This document shows positions 62,013-64,000 of a DNA stretch of 64,000 nt, one piece after another (position 1 is the first letter of the stretch; each line of letters starts with the position of its first letter). This DNA comes from Povalibacter uvarum (GTDB taxonomy: Bacteria > Pseudomonadota > Gammaproteobacteria > Steroidobacterales > Steroidobacteraceae). Made by a program: the position numbers and the translations under genes. The notes beneath the pieces were generated by a model. The model was not told the DNA's origin. It made no database searches and saw only the letters and a program-made list of their open reading frames with translations. The stretch covers positions 186,001 through 250,000 of the forward strand of contig NZ_JACHHZ010000003.1 of NCBI RefSeq assembly GCF_014202975.1, written 5' to 3'.

Positions 62013-63638
62013 ATGTTCATCATCAAGTCTCAAAAGAAGCGCGCGCTGAAGCTGGATGAGCCGCTCAAGCACGGATCGCACAAGCGTCCCGTGACCCGGC
62101 GCGACTTCCTGGCGCAGGGATTCTTCACCGGTTCGGCAACTCTGCTCGCGCCGACGATGCTCGGCTCGGTGCTGAGCCAGCGTGCCCAGGCGGCACTCTC
62201 GCCGGACATGCAGAACGTCGCGACGCAGATCTGCCAGATCACGGCAGGCCGCGGCAAGATCCCCTTCATCTGCTTCGACCTCGCGGGCGGCGCCAACATC
62301 GTCGGCTCCAACGTGCTGGTCGGCAAGGAAGGAGGTCAGATGGACTTCCTGTCCACGCAGGGTTACGTGAAGCAGGGTCTCGCACCGACCATGCTGCCGA
62401 ACAATGCGACGACCAACTTCGTCAACACCGAACTCGGCCTCGCTTTCCATTCGGACAGCGCGTTCCTGCGCGGCATTCTCGAGAAGACCTCGCCGGCCAC
62501 TCGCGCCAACATCAACGGCGCCGTGATCGCAGCCCGTTCCGAGAACGACACCGGCAACAACCCGCACAACCCGATGTACGGCCTGGCGAAGGCCGGCCCG
62601 GGCAGCCTGGGCGTGAAGGGCGAACTGCTCACGCTGATCGGCTCGCAGAACTCGGAGTCGGGCGGCAACTCGATGGCCCCGGCCATGCTGATGGATCCGT
62701 CACTGCGTCCGACCAAGATCGACCGCACGAGCGACGTCACGGGCCTCGTCGACACCGGCGAACTCGCGAACCTCCTGAGCCCCGCCGACACGGTGGCGGT
62801 GATGGAATCGATGGCTCGCGTCAGCCAGTCGAAGCTCCAGCTCGTGAACACGCAGGTGACCGAAGACACCGAGATCAAGACCCGCGTGCGCTGCGGCTAC
62901 GTGAAAACAGCCGACACGATCGACAAGTTCTCGAGCCCCGCCGCACTCAACCCCGCCGCCGACCCGGAAATCACCGGCGCGAACGGCGTGTTCGGCACCA
63001 GCTTCGCCAACGGCCGCTTCACCGACGGTGAGTTCGAAAAGACCGCCGCCGTCATGAAACTCGTCGTCGAAGGCTACGCCGGCGCCGGCACCATCTCGAT
63101 GGGCGGCTTCGACTACCACACCGGCGAACGCGCCACCGGCGAAAACCGCGACCTCCGCGCCGGCCGCGCCATGGGCGCCGCCCTGGAATTCGCCGCCCGC
63201 CGCGGCAAGCCGCTGATGCTCTACGTGTTCAGCGACGGGTCGCTGTCATCGAACGGCCGGCTGGATATGTCGGCGGATGGGCGTGGCAAGGGTGAGTGGA
63301 CGGGGGATAACCAGCAGGTGGCTGCGGCGTTCTTCCTGGTTTATAGCCCGGTGGGGAGGCCGACGTTGTTGAATGAGGCAGGCATCCCGCCGACACGTCG
63401 TCAGCAGCTAGGCTACTTCAACGCTAACGGGGATGTCGTCACTGCCAGCTCCCCTGCAGCCAACAACGTAAATCTTCTCGTGCAGACTGTGCTCCTCAAT
63501 TACATGGCATTGCACGGTGAGAGAACGAGCTTCGCTAGCGCATTCCCGGGTCAGAGCTTGGGTGGTGCAGCTGACGCGATGATCGCGATGAATCCAATCG
63601 TGCAGGCGAATGGAAACGGAGGCTACACCCCCATTTAG
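62013..63638 (+). CDS. Tat-exported DUF1501-like protein
   Basis: A 541-residue protein whose N-terminus carries a twin-arginine motif (TRRDFL, Arg29-Arg30), a hydrophobic stretch and an AQA-like cut site near 60. The body has FICFDLAGGANIVGSNVLVG, GGFDYHTGE and LMLYVFSDGSLSSNG, matching the alkaline-phosphatase-like DUF1501 fold often encoded beside haem-domain proteins. GAGG lies 6 bases before the ATG. Tat export means it folds in the cytosol, perhaps with a metal cofactor. It ends the operon before a strong terminator. Confidence 0.82.
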   Translation: MFIIKSQKKRALKLDEPLKHGSHKRPVTRRDFLAQGFFTGSATLLAPTMLGSVLSQRAQAALSPDMQNVATQICQITAGRGKIPFICFDLAGGANIVGSNVLVGKEGGQMDFLSTQGYVKQGLAPTMLPNNATTNFVNTELGLAFHSDSAFLRGILEKTSPATRANINGAVIAARSENDTGNNPHNPMYGLAKAGPGSLGVKGELLTLIGSQNSESGGNSMAPAMLMDPSLRPTKIDRTSDVTGLVDTGELANLLSPADTVAVMESMARVSQSKLQLVNTQVTEDTEIKTRVRCGYVKTADTIDKFSSPAALNPAADPEITGANGVFGTSFANGRFTDGEFEKTAAVMKLVVEGYAGAGTISMGGFDYHTGERATGENRDLRAGRAMGAALEFAARRGKPLMLYVFSDGSLSSNGRLDMSADGRGKGEWTGDNQQVAAAFFLVYSPVGRPTLLNEAGIPPTRRQQLGYFNANGDVVTASSPAANNVNLLVQTVLLNYMALHGERTSFASAFPGQSLGGAADAMIAMNPIVQANGNGGYTPI

Positions 63639-63665
63639 CCGCTGAGTACTTGAGCCAAGCGTATC

Positions 63666-63698
63666 GAAAGGCCCGGTTCATCCGGGCCTTTCTTTTTT
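63666..63698 (+). terminator. Rho-independent terminator after the DUF1501-like gene
   Basis: GAAAGGCCCGG at 63666-63676 and CCGGGCCTTTC at 63682-63692 form an 11-bp perfect stem with loop TTCAT. Six T follow at 63693-63698. It begins 28 bases after the stop codon and closes the three-gene operon. Confidence 0.95.
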
Positions 63699-63820
63699 CG
63701 CGCTACATCGCGTGCGTTGACCATAATCCGTCTGCTGTTTGCGTGTCTGTCCGGAGCCGATAGACTTCGGCCGACCCGCGTTACAAACGTTCCTTTCGGG
63801 GACGTCAGGGAGAAGCAGAA

Positions 63821-64000
63821 ATGTCGGACAAGGAGAGTACCGATCTTTTTTCGTTGGCCTACGGCGAACTGCGCAGGATTGCAGCAGCTCAGATTGCACG
63901 GATGCCCCCAGCAGGTTCAACGCTTCAACCGACCGCATTGGTGCATGAGGCATGGATACGTTTTGCCAACCAGGCATCTGACTGGGAGAGTCGCGCCCAC
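63821..64000 (+). CDS. ECF-family RNA polymerase sigma factor (5' part)
   Basis: Sixty codons are inside the window; the gene continues past the edge. AGGGAG lies 8 bases before the ATG. The peptide MSDKESTDLFSLAYGELRRI and the later TLQPTALVHEAWIRFANQ match the region-2 start of the ECF sigma subfamily often annotated TIGR02999. Such sigma factors are commonly followed by Ser/Thr kinase or surface-protein genes. Its own promoter must lie in the 122 bases after the preceding terminator. Confidence 0.88.
   Translation, partial: MSDKESTDLFSLAYGELRRIAAAQIARMPPAGSTLQPTALVHEAWIRFANQASDWESRAH

Noticed and set aside
59163-62567. Very long open frame (over 1100 codons) on the minus strand opposite the LamG and DUF1501-like genes
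   Set aside because: Its translation is Arg/Val/Asp-rich low-quality sequence with no motifs, whereas the plus-strand genes have signals, haem motifs and ribosome-binding sites. It is a by-product of GC-rich codon use.

Overview
The window is GC-rich, densely coded chromosomal DNA with no insertion sequences, tRNA or rRNA genes or CRISPR arrays that I could see. The gene types (TonB-dependent receptor, outer-membrane barrels, LplT/PlsC fusion, Lrp/AsnC regulators, DUF3570/DUF4266 genes, PnuT thiamin transporter) point to a free-living gammaproteobacterium, perhaps of the Steroidobacter/Nevskiales type. That placement is inference from content, not a phylogenetic result.

Region 1 (1-12.9 kb) looks like a phytate/inositol island. 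An operon holds the tail of a Gfo/Idh-type dehydrogenase, iolB, an iolC fused to a DUF2090 aldolase-like domain, iolD and iolE. Convergent to it lies a two-propeller phytase lipoprotein. Divergent from the phytase runs a second operon: an organophosphate-antiporter-type MFS carrier, a PfkB kinase, a purple-acid-phosphatase-like lipoprotein and the (methyl)malonate-semialdehyde dehydrogenase iolA/mmsA. Together these could take phytate or inositol phosphates to acetyl-CoA.

Region 2 (13-28 kb) is mostly housekeeping and accessory: a membrane Ser/Thr kinase with a Cys-rich periplasmic tail, a YebC-family protein, DUF1840, a 33-residue membrane peptide and an HDOD protein. It continues with the transglutaminase / ATP-grasp-alpha-E / transglutaminase operon, a DODA-type dioxygenase, an MBL hydrolase, a ModF-like twin ATPase and PhzF.

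Region 3 (28.3-32.7 kb) is a thiamin salvage operon. A clear TPP riboswitch precedes a TonB-dependent receptor, a YkoF-like binding protein, PnuT, a thiamin-kinase-like protein and a 2Fe-2S ferredoxin.

Region 4 (32.7-50.6 kb) holds alanine dehydrogenase with a divergent Lrp regulator, a rhomboid protease, an LplT-PlsC fusion, several unknowns and an amidohydrolase. It also has arginase plus ornithine cyclodeaminase divergent from another Lrp regulator with a perfect palindrome, a rhodanese/FtrA pair, a MetE-like protein, agmatine deiminase and a two-domain polyphosphate:AMP phosphotransferase.

Region 5 (50.6-63.6 kb) is the most unusual part. A tightly coupled seven-gene minus-strand operon runs from a di-haem PD40/HZS-alpha-like lipoprotein through two small outer-membrane barrels, a TlpA thioredoxin, DUF4266, DUF3570 and DUF3187. 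It is divergent from a three-gene plus-strand operon encoding a mono-haem CxxCH protein, a LamG lipoprotein with a duplicated haem module and a Tat-exported DUF1501-like protein. All ten products carry export signals or look envelope-located, and I know no described function for the set. The window ends in the start of an ECF sigma factor.
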